A stretch of DNA of 52,360 bases, taken from the NCBI RefSeq assembly GCF_000482245.1, contig NZ_AWNH01000085.1:1-52360 (forward strand). Direction: 5' to 3'. Position numbers and translations under genes: made by a program. Source of the DNA: Leptolyngbya sp. Heron Island J (GTDB lineage: Bacteria > Cyanobacteriota > Cyanobacteriia > Phormidesmidales > Phormidesmidaceae). Shown here one piece after another: positions 41,691 through 51,223 of this stretch. Each line of letters starts with the position of its first letter. Position 1 is the first letter of the stretch. Below the pieces are notes generated by a model. The model saw nothing but the letters and a program-made list of their open reading frames with translations, searched no databases and was not told where the DNA came from.

Positions 41691-42278
41691 CTAGGCGGCA
41701 CTAAACCTAGAACGCTTATAGGTAATATGGCGTTTTGCGATCGCATCTTTAAACCCTTCTATATCAATCGCACAGTCAGCCTCACTCAGCAACTTCTCAC
41801 TGGTAATCGACTGGAGGCTAACCAGTTCAGTACGGGTATTGGAATACGCAAGATGCCTGAGTAGATGAGTAAAGCGGCCATCTCCAGTCACCAAGATAAC
41901 AGTCTCACAAACAGCCGCTTGAGCCAGGATATCTGTTGTAATTTCCACACAAAAATCAATGGGGCGATGCCCGCCATCTCCATTTTCTTTTGTGATGATT
42001 TCCTTAGTGATCACCCGATAGCCGTTGCGTTTCATCCAAAGTAAAAACCCTTGCTGTTTAGCATTATTTGGATCAACTCCCGAGTAAAAATAAGCTCGCA
42101 GCAATTGGCCCTGGGGCACTAACTGGGCCACCAGTTTACTGTAATCAATCTCGATGCCTAAGGTTGAAGCGGCATAAAAGATGTGGGCAGCATCGATAAA
42201 CACTGACACCTTACCCGAACCTTGACGGGATAAAGCGGCTGGCAGATTTCTAAAGACCGTTGTGTTGTTATTCAGCAT
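41691..42278 (-). CDS. NYN-domain (LabA/DUF88-like) protein
   Basis: The start at 42278 (MLNNNTTVFRNLPAALSRQG) gives 195 residues; an upstream ATG at 42359 adds 27 residues. The NYN fold motifs are VSVFIDAAHIFYAASTLGIE (the first Asp), PIDFCVEITTDIL (middle Asp) and VILVTGDGRFTHLLRHL (GDG with conserved Asp). The fold is that of PIN-like ribonucleases. LabA proteins in cyanobacteria affect circadian output, but this is a family member rather than a proven LabA. The target RNA is unknown. Confidence 0.85.
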   Translation of the reverse strand: MLNNNTTVFRNLPAALSRQGSGKVSVFIDAAHIFYAASTLGIEIDYSKLVAQLVPQGQLLRAYFYSGVDPNNAKQQGFLLWMKRNGYRVITKEIITKENGDGGHRPIDFCVEITTDILAQAAVCETVILVTGDGRFTHLLRHLAYSNTRTELVSLQSITSEKLLSEADCAIDIEGFKDAIAKRHITYKRSRFSAA

Positions 42279-42839
42279 CACAGCAAGAATCCTCGACTGA
42301 AATGATGGACAAAAAGAGCTATTCGAGAAATTCTTTTGGATGGGCGAAAGCTGGTTCAATTAACTGGTCTTTAAAGAGCACATTGCCAAAGCAGATCTGC
42401 CAACAACCAAATGAGGATCAATACCCCTCAGCCACACTACAAACGAACTTTCGAAAACCCTCAAATTAGTTGGATTTTTAAAATCAATGGGCCAAGTCAA
42501 CAATAGGACCCGGCTGAGACACAAATCACGAATTACTATGCTTAATAATATCTTAAGATTTGCAAAACTGAGTCATCTCTGCGAATTATTTATTTACATA
42601 AATTTATGAATTGGCGGCTGGAAGACTTGTATAGCAACGGTTATACTCAAAAATATGGCCTTAAGATTTCCGTTACATTCACCCGGTAAAGGACGGAAGC
42701 ATGAAGGCGGAGGCATGGGAATTCAGACTGTGACCCTGACTAGGTAGGCGTCAAAATCTCTGACACCATAGGGCAATCCTTCTAGCTAACCCGGTCCATA
42801 GGGAGCAGCCAATACACACCAACGGTTTTTCCGCACCAC
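42279..42839. other. Intergenic region with possible IS200/IS605 remnant
   Basis: 561 bp. The only structure is at 42679-42770: a reading stretch, SPGKGRKHEGGGMGIQTVTL, ends in a stop (42745-42747). It is followed by an imperfect hairpin, GGCGTCA..TGACACC (42747-42767). This resembles the tail of a tnpB gene and the right end of an IS200/IS605 element, but the match is weak. The rest is AT-rich and holds no gene I can support. Confidence 0.25.
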
Positions 42840-43724
42840 CTACAGTCTTGGACGACCTAAAATCAGAGCGCTAAAGGCTTCACGGGCCGTCGCTGGTCGA
42901 GGACGATTGAGCAGCCAACGCAAGGGTGGAAAGGCAATCTCATCCGGTAGCAAGACAGCCTGAAACGCAAAGGGTAACAATAAATAAGTTGTGTGATTAG
43001 TTTGGTCGTGAGTAATCTGACGAATACCAATCATTAACCCCAGACTATAGGCAAAAACAGGAGGAATCTCCTCATCTTCAGCAGAGTCTTCCATGAAAAG
43101 CGCGATCTTAGTGGCCACTTCCTGCATATTGACCAAAGCCCTACCCGGAGTCAGGGTACGGGTTTCAGCATTAAGACTGAGCCGGTTCTCACCGGTCACC
43201 TTAGTGCTAAATGTTTCCCCCGGATTGATCACACTCAGCACCTGGGAACGAGACAAATCACTACTGATGGGGATGCCGGAGCGCACAACTCGCTGCGTTT
43301 GTCGAGCAAGGCCGGCCGTAACAGAGCTTTTATCCCAGTCAATAAAAATCTGGGCATCACTGGTGGTATTGATAATGGTCACATTCAGGGCCATCAGCGA
43401 TTCAGCCATAGGCATTTTGCCCATGGGGCCAACTTTAACGACGACCTTGCGGGTCTGTTTAGGGTTGATTTGGGATGTAACAGAGAGCGATAGTTGGGGG
43501 GGTAATTTTTTACCCTCTATTTCCAGGTCTTCTATCTCTGCTGTGATTTTCTGGTCAGGAGGTAATTGTTGCAACTGCTGACCAAGTTGCTCAGTCAGCA
43601 CAGTGCGATTGAGATCGATCCTTAACTTATTCTCTAGTGCATTCTCGACAGATAGCGCCATTTGGTAGAGCACATAAATCACCACCAAAAAGTAAATTGT
43701 CAAAATCAAAACATCACTACCCAT
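42840..43724 (-). CDS. Conserved-type hypothetical membrane-anchored protein
   Basis: A 294-residue protein with one N-terminal transmembrane helix (about 4-25, VLILTIYFLVVIYVLYQMAL) and a large soluble part. No known domain is recognised. A run PPLRWLLNRPRPATA is near the C-terminus. Likely anchored to a membrane with most of the chain on one side. It stands 87 bp after the AgcS symporter gene and may be cotranscribed with it. Function unknown. Confidence 0.75.
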   Translation of the reverse strand: MGSDVLILTIYFLVVIYVLYQMALSVENALENKLRIDLNRTVLTEQLGQQLQQLPPDQKITAEIEDLEIEGKKLPPQLSLSVTSQINPKQTRKVVVKVGPMGKMPMAESLMALNVTIINTTSDAQIFIDWDKSSVTAGLARQTQRVVRSGIPISSDLSRSQVLSVINPGETFSTKVTGENRLSLNAETRTLTPGRALVNMQEVATKIALFMEDSAEDEEIPPVFAYSLGLMIGIRQITHDQTNHTTYLLLPFAFQAVLLPDEIAFPPLRWLLNRPRPATAREAFSALILGRPRL

Positions 43725-43811
43725 TACCTGACCACAGCCCGACTAACCATTAAAAGTGCCTATAGGGTACACCGATTTATCAAAAGTGGAGTCTTAGATT
43801 GACGTGGATGT

Positions 43812-45284
43812 CTAGGAAGGCGATTGCAGCGACACAGGCTGAGGTTTAACTTGCCAGTATTTCTCTAGGCTGCGGGCTACCTGGTTGGACAACAGCAGTA
43901 GTCCCAACATATTGGGAATACCCAGGGCAAAGACCATGATGTCGCTAAAGCGAATGACGGTTTCTAGACCAATAACAGTGCCACCAAAGCTACCCAAAAT
44001 ATAGAGCAGTTTGTAGGTCAGCAGTCCCCGTTCACCAAGCAAATAGCGCCAGCAGGCTTCACCATAGTAAAAGCAGGAAATAATTGTAGAAAAGCTAAAC
44101 AGACAGACAATAATGGCCAGCCCCCAAGTCATTATGGGCACCTCAGAGGCAAAGGCGGTGGCTGTCAGTTTAATGCCGTTGACAATGCTACCAGGCTGAT
44201 AAACCCCAGTTAGCAGACAGACTAAAGCCGTCAGATTACAGATAAGGACCGTGTCGATTAGCGGTTCCACCAGGGCAACAAGGCCTTCACGAACAGGCTC
44301 GGGGTTTTTGGTGGTGGCATGGGCAATGGCCGCAGCACCAGTCCCGGCTCCGTTAGAGAAAACACCGCGCTGCAGCCCCTGGACCATGACGCCAACGATA
44401 CCGCCTTCAATGGCCACCGGATGCCAGGCGGAGTGCCAGATTTGGGCCAGGGCGGCGGGGATATCTCCCAGGTGGTGAAAGACGATCCATAGGGCAGCGG
44501 TGAGATAAAGACCGACCATGGTGGGGACAATGGCCGAGGCAACCTGGGCAATACGCTGCAGTCCCCCCAGGATGACGGCAGCAACAGCCAGGGCCAGGGC
44601 TACACCATAAACTCGTGGATCGCTGAGCCAGCCCCAGTGCAGCTGTTCGGCCAGTGCAGCGACAGCTATAGCTGACTGATTGGCCTGGAACATGTTGCCA
44701 CCCCCCAAGGCTCCCACCATACAAAGTATGGCAAAGGTGACCGCGAGTAACTGTCCCATGGGTTTGAGACCACGTTCAGCTAATCCCTGGCTGAGATAGT
44801 ACATGGGACCGCCGAGAACCTGACCGTCTTGGACAACGCGGTACTGCTGGGCCAGGGTACATTCGGTAAATTTGGTGGTCATGCCCAGGAGCCCAGCTAC
44901 GGTCATCCAGAAGACAGCACCAGGTCCACCCAGTTGGATTGCGATCGCAACTCCAGCAATATTCCCCAACCCGACCGTTGCCGACATCGCCGTCGCCAAG
45001 GCCTGAAAGTGATTCACCTCACCCACTTCATCTGGATCATCATAGTCACCCCGCAGCACCGCCAGACCATGGCCTAACCCGCGCACATTAATAAACCCCA
45101 TCCGCAGCGTCAGGTATACCGACCCAGCCATCAGCCACAGCACAATCAGCGGCATTCCCCACAGCTTAAAAAACAGAGTACGCTCCAACAGCGTTACCCC
45201 AAGATCAAAAACGTGGTCAAAATTCGTTAAAACGTAATTCAAAATAATATCTTTGTATAAAACAAAACGGTATCGCCTAGGCAA
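43812..45284 (-). CDS. AgcS-family sodium:amino-acid (alanine/glycine) symporter
   Basis: A 490-residue membrane protein with about ten hydrophobic helices. Family motifs are TAMSATVGLGNIAGVAIAIQ, GPGAVFWM and GGPMYYLSQGL near the N-terminus, and SNGAGTGAAAIAHA in the middle. It imports alanine or glycine with Na+ across the inner membrane. The frame opens with a TTG at 45284 and has no upstream ATG; the next Met is at residue 44 and would cut into the first conserved segment, so TTG is preferred. Confidence 0.93.
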   Translation of the reverse strand: MPRRYRFVLYKDIILNYVLTNFDHVFDLGVTLLERTLFFKLWGMPLIVLWLMAGSVYLTLRMGFINVRGLGHGLAVLRGDYDDPDEVGEVNHFQALATAMSATVGLGNIAGVAIAIQLGGPGAVFWMTVAGLLGMTTKFTECTLAQQYRVVQDGQVLGGPMYYLSQGLAERGLKPMGQLLAVTFAILCMVGALGGGNMFQANQSAIAVAALAEQLHWGWLSDPRVYGVALALAVAAVILGGLQRIAQVASAIVPTMVGLYLTAALWIVFHHLGDIPAALAQIWHSAWHPVAIEGGIVGVMVQGLQRGVFSNGAGTGAAAIAHATTKNPEPVREGLVALVEPLIDTVLICNLTALVCLLTGVYQPGSIVNGIKLTATAFASEVPIMTWGLAIIVCLFSFSTIISCFYYGEACWRYLLGERGLLTYKLLYILGSFGGTVIGLETVIRFSDIMVFALGIPNMLGLLLLSNQVARSLEKYWQVKPQPVSLQSPS

Positions 45285-45301
45285 GTACTGCCCCCATCAG
45301 G

Positions 45302-45790
45302 TCATGTCAAAAACAAGTCAGCCCAGGCCTGCACCTGGCGCTGAGCTGCCGCCGTTCCTTCCGCCGGAAAAGCATCCATAAAGTCCTTATCCGCCGCTGG
45401 CACATAGGGACCTTCTTTAATTTCAAACATCACCGTATCGGGAGCCAAGGCAATCAACGTGTGATACTGCCCTTCCAATAGCTCCAGTCCGTAGGTTGGC
45501 CCCTCAGCACAGAGCCGCTCCATCTGCAGCACCTGGCCCTGCCCATCCAGCACTAAAAAACCAATTTCTCCCTGGAGCACCAAAAACAGCTCAAACCCGT
45601 TACCATCCTGAGCCCGCAAATGACGATGGGGACGCACATAGGTCCCCGGCTGCAGCACATTGATAAACCGCTGCACCCTGTCTGGCAGCTGGTGAAAATT
45701 ATGGTTTTTACGCAAGCGCGGTAAGGCCAACGCCTCCTGGGAAACACTATCAAACAGTTCCTGGGATACGCATTTAATAACGGTAGGCAT
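45302..45790 (-). CDS. wbuC: WbuC-family cupin
   Basis: A 162-residue cupin. The family pattern RLRKNHNFHQLPDRVQRFIN, then PGTYVRPHRHL (the metal-binding His pair), FLVLQGEIGFLVLD and YHTLIALAPDTVMFEIKEGPY, is complete. WbuC proteins are found near O-antigen and polysaccharide loci and are thought to act on a sugar or to be a metal-dependent isomerase; their exact role is not settled. Here it is about 11 kb from the glycan cluster and next to the AgcS gene. Confidence 0.85.
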   Translation of the reverse strand: MPTVIKCVSQELFDSVSQEALALPRLRKNHNFHQLPDRVQRFINVLQPGTYVRPHRHLRAQDGNGFELFLVLQGEIGFLVLDGQGQVLQMERLCAEGPTYGLELLEGQYHTLIALAPDTVMFEIKEGPYVPAADKDFMDAFPAEGTAAAQRQVQAWADLFLT

Positions 45791-45869
45791 GGGGCAGTGA
45801 TGATTTAGGAAGAGGGTCCTGGTTAATGACCAGAGTTATCTACCAGTGTAAACCTATGTAAAGGGGGGC

Positions 45870-46823
45870 TCAATGAGAGCGTTCCTTCACCTGCCGATAA
45901 AGCGTTGCCATCTCAGGCACTGCCACCCCCATCTGAGCTGCCGCCCGAACTGGATTCCCCAGGATCGCTTCCACCTCCAAAGGCCGACCTTCATCAAAGT
46001 CAATTTTCATACTGGTACGATAGGGCTGCATCCGGGTGGTGGCCTCCAGCATTTGAGTGGCCCAGGTGAGGGGAATTCGCCGGGTCGAGACAGCAGAGGC
46101 GGCCAGGTGATCCACCCAAGCATTAGCAGCGGTAATCACCTCTGTCATCAGGGTGTAAATTCTAGCTTTTACCCTTGCATCCGCCATCAGCTCATCGGTT
46201 GTCGCGTCCAACACTACCGATAGCCCGTTGTAAGGAACATTCCACACAAGCTTGCGCCAGCGAGCAATAAAAAGATCGTTGGTAATATCAATAGCAATTT
46301 TAGCCCGACGGAAATCGTCGGCAATAGTCATCATGGTTGGCGTCAACGCTCGCTGTTGATGGGCAGCGCTGTAGGCCCCCAGCTGAATTTTGCCGTAGTC
46401 CAGATGACAAATATGTCCAGGGCCAGTCTTGTTAGAGCAAATAAAACATAGCCCTCCCATAATTTGTTGCGGTGGCACTAGCTGAGTCATGTCCGCTTCA
46501 ATACCCAGACCATTTTGTAATGTGAGGATGACTGCGCCCTCTTGCAGTGGTGGTATCAGCTCTGCCAATCGATGATTCTGGGTTGTCTTTAAAGCAATGA
46601 CAACAACATCCATGGGTGGCATATCCCTGGGATTGTTATAGGCATTTACCTGGGGTAGCGTGATATCACCAGCGACCGATTCCACGATCAATCCATGCTT
46701 GTTCACCTGGTCATAGTCGCTACGCAACAAGAAATGCACATCACAGCCACTCTGCTGTAACCGCGCTCCGTAATATCCACCAATGGCCCCTGTGCCAATA
46801 ATGCCATAGCGTTTAGTCGACAT
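45870..46823 (-). CDS. 2-dehydropantoate 2-reductase-family protein
   Basis: A 317-residue NADPH-dependent reductase of the ApbA/PanE family. N-terminal Rossmann motif GIIGTGAIGGYYGARL and the substrate-binding region KTTQNHRLAELIPPL; the C-terminal all-alpha domain has WRKLVWNVPYNGLSVVLDA. True PanE makes pantoate for CoA synthesis. Many paralogues exist, and with no other CoA genes nearby the exact substrate stays open. The C-terminus ends in a basic segment. Confidence 0.88.
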   Translation of the reverse strand: MSTKRYGIIGTGAIGGYYGARLQQSGCDVHFLLRSDYDQVNKHGLIVESVAGDITLPQVNAYNNPRDMPPMDVVVIALKTTQNHRLAELIPPLQEGAVILTLQNGLGIEADMTQLVPPQQIMGGLCFICSNKTGPGHICHLDYGKIQLGAYSAAHQQRALTPTMMTIADDFRRAKIAIDITNDLFIARWRKLVWNVPYNGLSVVLDATTDELMADARVKARIYTLMTEVITAANAWVDHLAASAVSTRRIPLTWATQMLEATTRMQPYRTSMKIDFDEGRPLEVEAILGNPVRAAAQMGVAVPEMATLYRQVKERSH

Positions 46824-47108
46824 GGTTATTCAGCCTCTGATTACCATGCATTCATTGTATAAAGCAAGTGACAGAGCGACTTTAGAACCTTTACCACAAC
46901 GAAACAAACAATAGTTCCATAAGTCTGAGAAAATGCTAGACCTTAAAACTCAGAAGTGTTATCTGTTGGGCCTGTGGGGTGCGTCCATATCGTTACTACA
47001 CCTCTCTATGAATTAACCGCACTGGGTAGCTTTTTGAACGAGAGACACGCATTGAGCAGCTAGTGTCACTTTGCACCAGCTTTTGTCCCCACTGAAAAGT
47101 TGCACCGT
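46824..47108. other. Intergenic region without recognised content
   Basis: 285 bp between the reductase gene and the 3' end of the frameshifted secreted-protein gene. No ORF, repeat or hairpin stands out. Confidence 0.4.
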
Positions 47109-48090
47109 CTATTGCGAGGCTTGTGCCAGGTCTGATGGACAAAGTCTATCTGCTCCTTCCAATGTGTTTAAGAATCCACAACTGGCAAATGAACCCGCTG
47201 GCGTACTATCCGGTCGAAATACCAACAGCGCTTCGGCTCCCGATGCTGAACCATGACGGACTAGCAGAGTAGAGTCCCAATATTGCAAACCGCCAATACT
47301 ATCCAGGCCGTAGCTAGAAAACTCATTGGGAAATGCACGTTCGCCCGGCACCTGAACTCGATATAGGGCATAGGTTCTCACCCCCTGGGGGGCAACAACA
47401 AATACGGCAGTTTGTTGTGTCTCAAAACATTCTTCTAAGAGTACTGGCACTGCCACATTACTGGTGAGTGGATCGACAATAGGAGTACCAATAATACGAC
47501 GAGCGTTGAATATCGTTTCAGGGACTTGAGTTGCAGTTTCACAATCTAGCGCATCTAAAATGGTGATATTCCAGCCCGTAACGTCAATCGTATTAGTCTG
47601 ATTATCTGGCCAGGTCAAAATCAGACCCGTATTGTCGTCTGAGACAGATGCGGTGGGTGGGCCGTTGGGCTCTGGTTCAGTTGGTTCTGTGGGGGGGGGC
47701 TGGCTCTGTTGGCTCTGTTGGAGTCTCGGCTTCCTGGTTTAATCCTTGCCCTGTCTGGATATCAAAGCAATTGAAGCCTAGACTTTCTGTGTATTCTCCA
47801 TTGAAGGGTCCCAGAGCAACAGTCAGCTGATACTGGTCATAGCTACGAAATGGCCAGCGTTCAGTATGGTCGCACACGTCAGCATTACAAGCACAGGCAA
47901 AGACCGGGATATCGGGAAAGCGCTCTTTCCATTCTGCGATAATGAGGGCAAGATCAACATCTTCGCCAGCCGCATAACGGGCGGTAGGGGGTAGCTCATC
48001 TTCCTGAGCATTAGCTGAGGGAACAGCAAGTACGGCAAGCGTTCCTAAACCGGCAAGGATCAGTCCTTTTGTGACGTTACGCCATTTCAT
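47109..48090 (-). pseudogene. Secreted hypothetical protein split by a frameshift in a C9 tract
   Basis: Two minus-strand ORFs, 47677-48090 (137 residues) and 47109-47618, are one gene cut by a one-base change. The first has a signal peptide (MKWRNVTKGLILAGLGTLAV..SANAQ) with GGGGGA as ribosome site, and ends in a linker TEPTEPAPP encoded by nine C (plus-strand G run 47691-47699). With eight C the frame continues as TEPTEPEPNG..LILTWPDNQ into the second ORF without a stop, giving about 326 residues. The DNA around the run is itself a repeat of CCAACAGAG. Either a sequencing error, a broken gene or a phase-variable switch. No family recognised for either half; Cys pairs suggest a periplasmic protein. 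Confidence 0.75.
47691..47699. repeat. Homopolymeric G9 (C9 on the coding strand) tract
   Basis: Nine identical bases inside a coding linker. Its length sets the reading frame of the secreted-protein gene: the frame is open with eight C and closed with nine. Such tracts slip easily in replication and are also prone to sequencing error. Confidence 0.85.
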
Positions 48091-48141
48091 CAGCTATTCC
48101 CCCATACTCAGGTATGTCTCCCAGATTACAGAACGTCCCAG

Positions 48142-48291
48142 CTAAAATGAGGCGTACTTAAAGTCAGCTTTAGGTTTCCAGAGAATTTCTGATAGAAAGG
48201 GTTTACGGACAAGTTCTCCATTGACAAGTTCGTAGGCGGTGCCGTCATCATAGGCCAGGTAGTCATTGAGGGTGAAGCGCTGAGTTGCAAT
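48142..48291 (-). pseudogene. Uma2/DUF820-family remnant
   Basis: The minus strand reads ATQRFTLNDYLAYDDGTAYE then LVNGELV, the conserved N-terminus of Uma2-family proteins (a PD-(D/E)XK nuclease fold that is very abundant in cyanobacteria). It then diverges into RKPFLSEILWKPKAD and stops at 48142. Normal members are about 190 residues. The start codon position reads ATT, so start and most of the domain are lost. It is the debris of an old gene next to the frameshifted secreted-protein gene. Confidence 0.5.
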
Positions 48292-48486
48292 GGCTATGAG
48301 AAATCGGCAGCCCAATGTGGTTCTAATTTTAGCAGTTTAGATTAAGGGCAATTTGTCCGTGGTTTGGGTGTAGAGGCTTGTATGAATAGAAACTGGTCCA
48401 AAAGTAGCCTAACGACGATGGTTACCCTCGGGTTGCCTGAGCTAGCATAACGGTGAATTTGGCGCTCCTCCTACAAAATTGCTCCT

Positions 48487-51219
48487 ATGCCTACGCTAAC
48501 CATTCGTGAACGGGCAAAAACAGCTACTGGTTTTGAGGCCACGCTAAGTGTCGATAATCAAACGCAGTACGACATTACGATTAGCGATCCCTTTGATGCG
48601 AAGCAGGAACAGGAACTGGAGTTTTACTTCGAAGAGTGGATTAAGTTTCCGTTTGATCAGACGGTAAAGGCCCAGCGGGCAGCGGCTAGTATTCAGACCT
48701 ATGGTCACGATTTGTTTGAGCAGATATTTTCCGCTCGTAAAGCGTACAGCGCCTATGAGACTGTGTGCCGACAGGGATTGAGCAATCTGCAAATTGAGAT
48801 CATCGGAGAATCTCCAGAGTTTCAGGCGCTGCACTGGGAAGCCCTAAAAGATCCCGACCAGCCCAGGGCGTTTGCGGTAGATTGTGTGGTGACGCGCAAG
48901 CGCTTTTTTCAGAAAGATGTGGACAGCGTACTACAGCCCTCGTCCACCATTAATTTGCTAGTGGTAACAGCTCGACCGGATGAAGAGTCGGATGTGGGCT
49001 ATCGCACCATTTCGCGACCGTTGATTGAAGCCATCCAGCAGGCGCAGCTGCGAGTAAATGTCGAACTGTTGCGACCGGGTACCTATCAGACGCTGTCGGA
49101 GCATTTGGAAGACAAAGAAGGGTATTACCACATTGTGCATTTTGACGTGCATGGTGGCCTGATGACCTACAACCAGTTTCAGGAAGGTGTTAAAAAAGAT
49201 CGCTACACCTACCAGTCCCGGTATGGTCGCTCAGATATGCAGCCCTATGATGGGGTGAAGGCGTTTTTATTTTTGGAAGGGGAAGCTAAGAGCAAGGCGG
49301 ACCCGGTGGAGGCTAGGGAACTGGCGGAGCTGTTGATCAACAAGGGTATTCCGGTTTGTATTTTGAATGCTTGTCAGTCGGGTAAACAGGTGCGGGCAGG
49401 CGACGAAAGCGCTGTGGAGACCAGCTTGGGCAGTCGGCTAATGGCGGTGGGGGTGCAGATGGTGGTGGCCATGGGCTACTCGGTGACGGTGTCGGCGGCG
49501 GCGCTGATGATGGAAAAGCTCTATGGTCAGCTGTTTGCCCAGAAGGGAATTCCCGAGGCGATCCGGTTGGGGCGCAAGGAGCTTCATAACCGCAAGAATC
49601 GGCGGGTGTATTTTAACCAGATTGTGGAGCTAGAGGACTGGCTGCTGCCAGTGGTATATGCCAACCGGGAGGTGGATCTAAAGCTGCGAGAGATGGAGCC
49701 CCGCGAGAAGGCAGAGTACCTGATGCAGCGACGACAGAGGTATCGATTTGAGCGACCCACCTATGGGTTTATTGGGCGGGATTTAGAGATTCTTAAAATT
49801 GAAAAGGCGCTGTTGCAACACAATATTTTGCTGTTGCGGGGTATGGGGGGTACGGGCAAAACCACGCTGCTGAACTATCTGCGGGAATGGTGGCAGACGA
49901 CGGGGTTTGTACAGGATATTTTTTACTTTGGTTATGATGAGACGGCCCACACGCTGCAATATATTTTGCGGATGGTTGGGAAGGAGCTATATCCCGATCA
50001 GTATGACTTTGCGGGCTTTGAGGCTATGCCCCTAGACGCGCAAATGGAGGACATTGCTGAGCGGCTGCGGGCGCGCCCCTACGGGCTGGTGTTGGATAAT
50101 CTAGAGTCTGTAACGGGGCAGGCATTGGCAATCCAAAATACGTTGCCGGAGGCGGAGCAGGCCCAGATAGCAGAGTTTTTGGGCCTGCTGCGGGGTGGAA
50201 AGACAAAGGTGTTGCTGGGGTCCCGTGCGGGGGAGGAGTGGCTGGCCTCGGTATTTACCAAGGATGGTAAAGCGAATGTGTATGCCCTGGCGGGGCTGGA
50301 CCCGGAGTCGCGATCGGTGCTGGCGGAGAAGGTGTTAGCAGCCCAAGTAAAAGATCCGCAGAAGATTGCGACACTGCGCTCAGATGATGGGTTTAAGCGG
50401 CTGATGAAACTGTTGGCGGGATATCCGTTGGCGATGGAGGTGGTACTGGGGAATCTGGCGCGGCAGAGGCCTGAGGAGGTGTTGGCGGGGCTGCAGGCGG
50501 TGGATGTGGATTTGAATGTGGGTGGGGAGGAACGGACGAATAATATTTTGAAATGTGTGGAGTATTCCCATAGTAATTTGTCGCCGGAGGCGCAGAAGCT
50601 TTTGGTGTGTTTGGCTCCGTTTAATGGGTTTATTTTGCAAAGCGTGATTGATGAGTATGCTAAAGAGCTGAAAAAGCTGGCTCCGTTTCAGGAGTATGAT
50701 TTTGAACAGTTTGATGGGGCGATTCAGGAGGCGATTAATTGGGGATTGTTGTCACCCCATGAGTCTGGTATGCCAGGGTGTTTGACGATACAGCCCATAT
50801 TTCCTTATTTTTTGCGGACGAAGCTGAGGGAGCTGGATGGGGAGACCCGTGAGGCGCTGGAGGAGGGGTTTAAGAATCACTATCAGAGACTAGCCGGGCA
50901 GTATCAGCAGTTGATGGGCTCGAAGGAAGCGAATCAGCGGCAGTTAGGATTGTTTTTCTGCCGATTGGAATATGAGAATCTTTTTAGTGCTTTGAAAGTT
51001 AGTCTAGAGAGATGTGAAAACCCCACAATTGTCAACTGTTTAGGAACTTATTATGAAGTTATAAGTGACTATCAAAGTGAATTAAAAGTTTTTGAGTTTG
51101 TTGGTGAAAAATTAAATCAGTATCCGAATCAATCTAGAGATAAAGAGATAGAAGAAACTACAATTCGAGTTTTAGGGCAAAAAGCCAATCTCTTATGTAT
51201 AGCTTTCCTACTTGATTAA
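48487..51219 (+). CDS. CHAT protease-NB-ARC protein, interrupted by IS630 insertion
   Basis: The remaining product is 910 residues. A CHAT (caspase-like) domain occupies about 150-395, with catalytic His222 (HFDVHGG) and Cys296 (ILNACQSGK). An NB-ARC/STAND ATPase follows from about 425, with Walker A GMGGTGKT (452-459), Walker-B-like YGLVLDNLES and a GLPLA-like AGYPLAMEV. A helical region begins at about 850, probably the start of TPR repeats. The last six residues (IAFLLD) and the stop come from the inserted element. Such CHAT-NB-ARC-TPR proteins are thought to be STAND-type cell-death or defence proteases triggered through the TPR sensor. Loss of the sensor would be expected to inactivate or deregulate it. 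Confidence 0.88.
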   Translation: MPTLTIRERAKTATGFEATLSVDNQTQYDITISDPFDAKQEQELEFYFEEWIKFPFDQTVKAQRAAASIQTYGHDLFEQIFSARKAYSAYETVCRQGLSNLQIEIIGESPEFQALHWEALKDPDQPRAFAVDCVVTRKRFFQKDVDSVLQPSSTINLLVVTARPDEESDVGYRTISRPLIEAIQQAQLRVNVELLRPGTYQTLSEHLEDKEGYYHIVHFDVHGGLMTYNQFQEGVKKDRYTYQSRYGRSDMQPYDGVKAFLFLEGEAKSKADPVEARELAELLINKGIPVCILNACQSGKQVRAGDESAVETSLGSRLMAVGVQMVVAMGYSVTVSAAALMMEKLYGQLFAQKGIPEAIRLGRKELHNRKNRRVYFNQIVELEDWLLPVVYANREVDLKLREMEPREKAEYLMQRRQRYRFERPTYGFIGRDLEILKIEKALLQHNILLLRGMGGTGKTTLLNYLREWWQTTGFVQDIFYFGYDETAHTLQYILRMVGKELYPDQYDFAGFEAMPLDAQMEDIAERLRARPYGLVLDNLESVTGQALAIQNTLPEAEQAQIAEFLGLLRGGKTKVLLGSRAGEEWLASVFTKDGKANVYALAGLDPESRSVLAEKVLAAQVKDPQKIATLRSDDGFKRLMKLLAGYPLAMEVVLGNLARQRPEEVLAGLQAVDVDLNVGGEERTNNILKCVEYSHSNLSPEAQKLLVCLAPFNGFILQSVIDEYAKELKKLAPFQEYDFEQFDGAIQEAINWGLLSPHESGMPGCLTIQPIFPYFLRTKLRELDGETREALEEGFKNHYQRLAGQYQQLMGSKEANQRQLGLFFCRLEYENLFSALKVSLERCENPTIVNCLGTYYEVISDYQSELKVFEFVGEKLNQYPNQSRDKEIEETTIRVLGQKANLLCIAFLLD

Positions 51220-51223
51220 TGAG
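51198..51223. repeat. Left terminal inverted repeat and TA target site of IS630-type element
   Basis: Reading inward from TA at 51198-51199, the bases match the right end (52359 back to 52334) at 19 of 26 positions, with the shared blocks TATAG, TCC, CTTGATT and TGAG. TA duplication at both ends is the hallmark of IS630/Tc1-mariner insertion. Confidence 0.8.

Noticed and set aside
43093-43581. 162-codon plus-strand ORF opposite the membrane-anchored hypothetical
   Set aside because: Composition is typical of a mirror frame and the minus-strand frame has a proper transmembrane start.
50380-50640. Minus-strand ORF rich in Gln, His and Arg inside the CHAT-NB-ARC gene
   Set aside because: It is a low-complexity mirror of a G-rich coding region.
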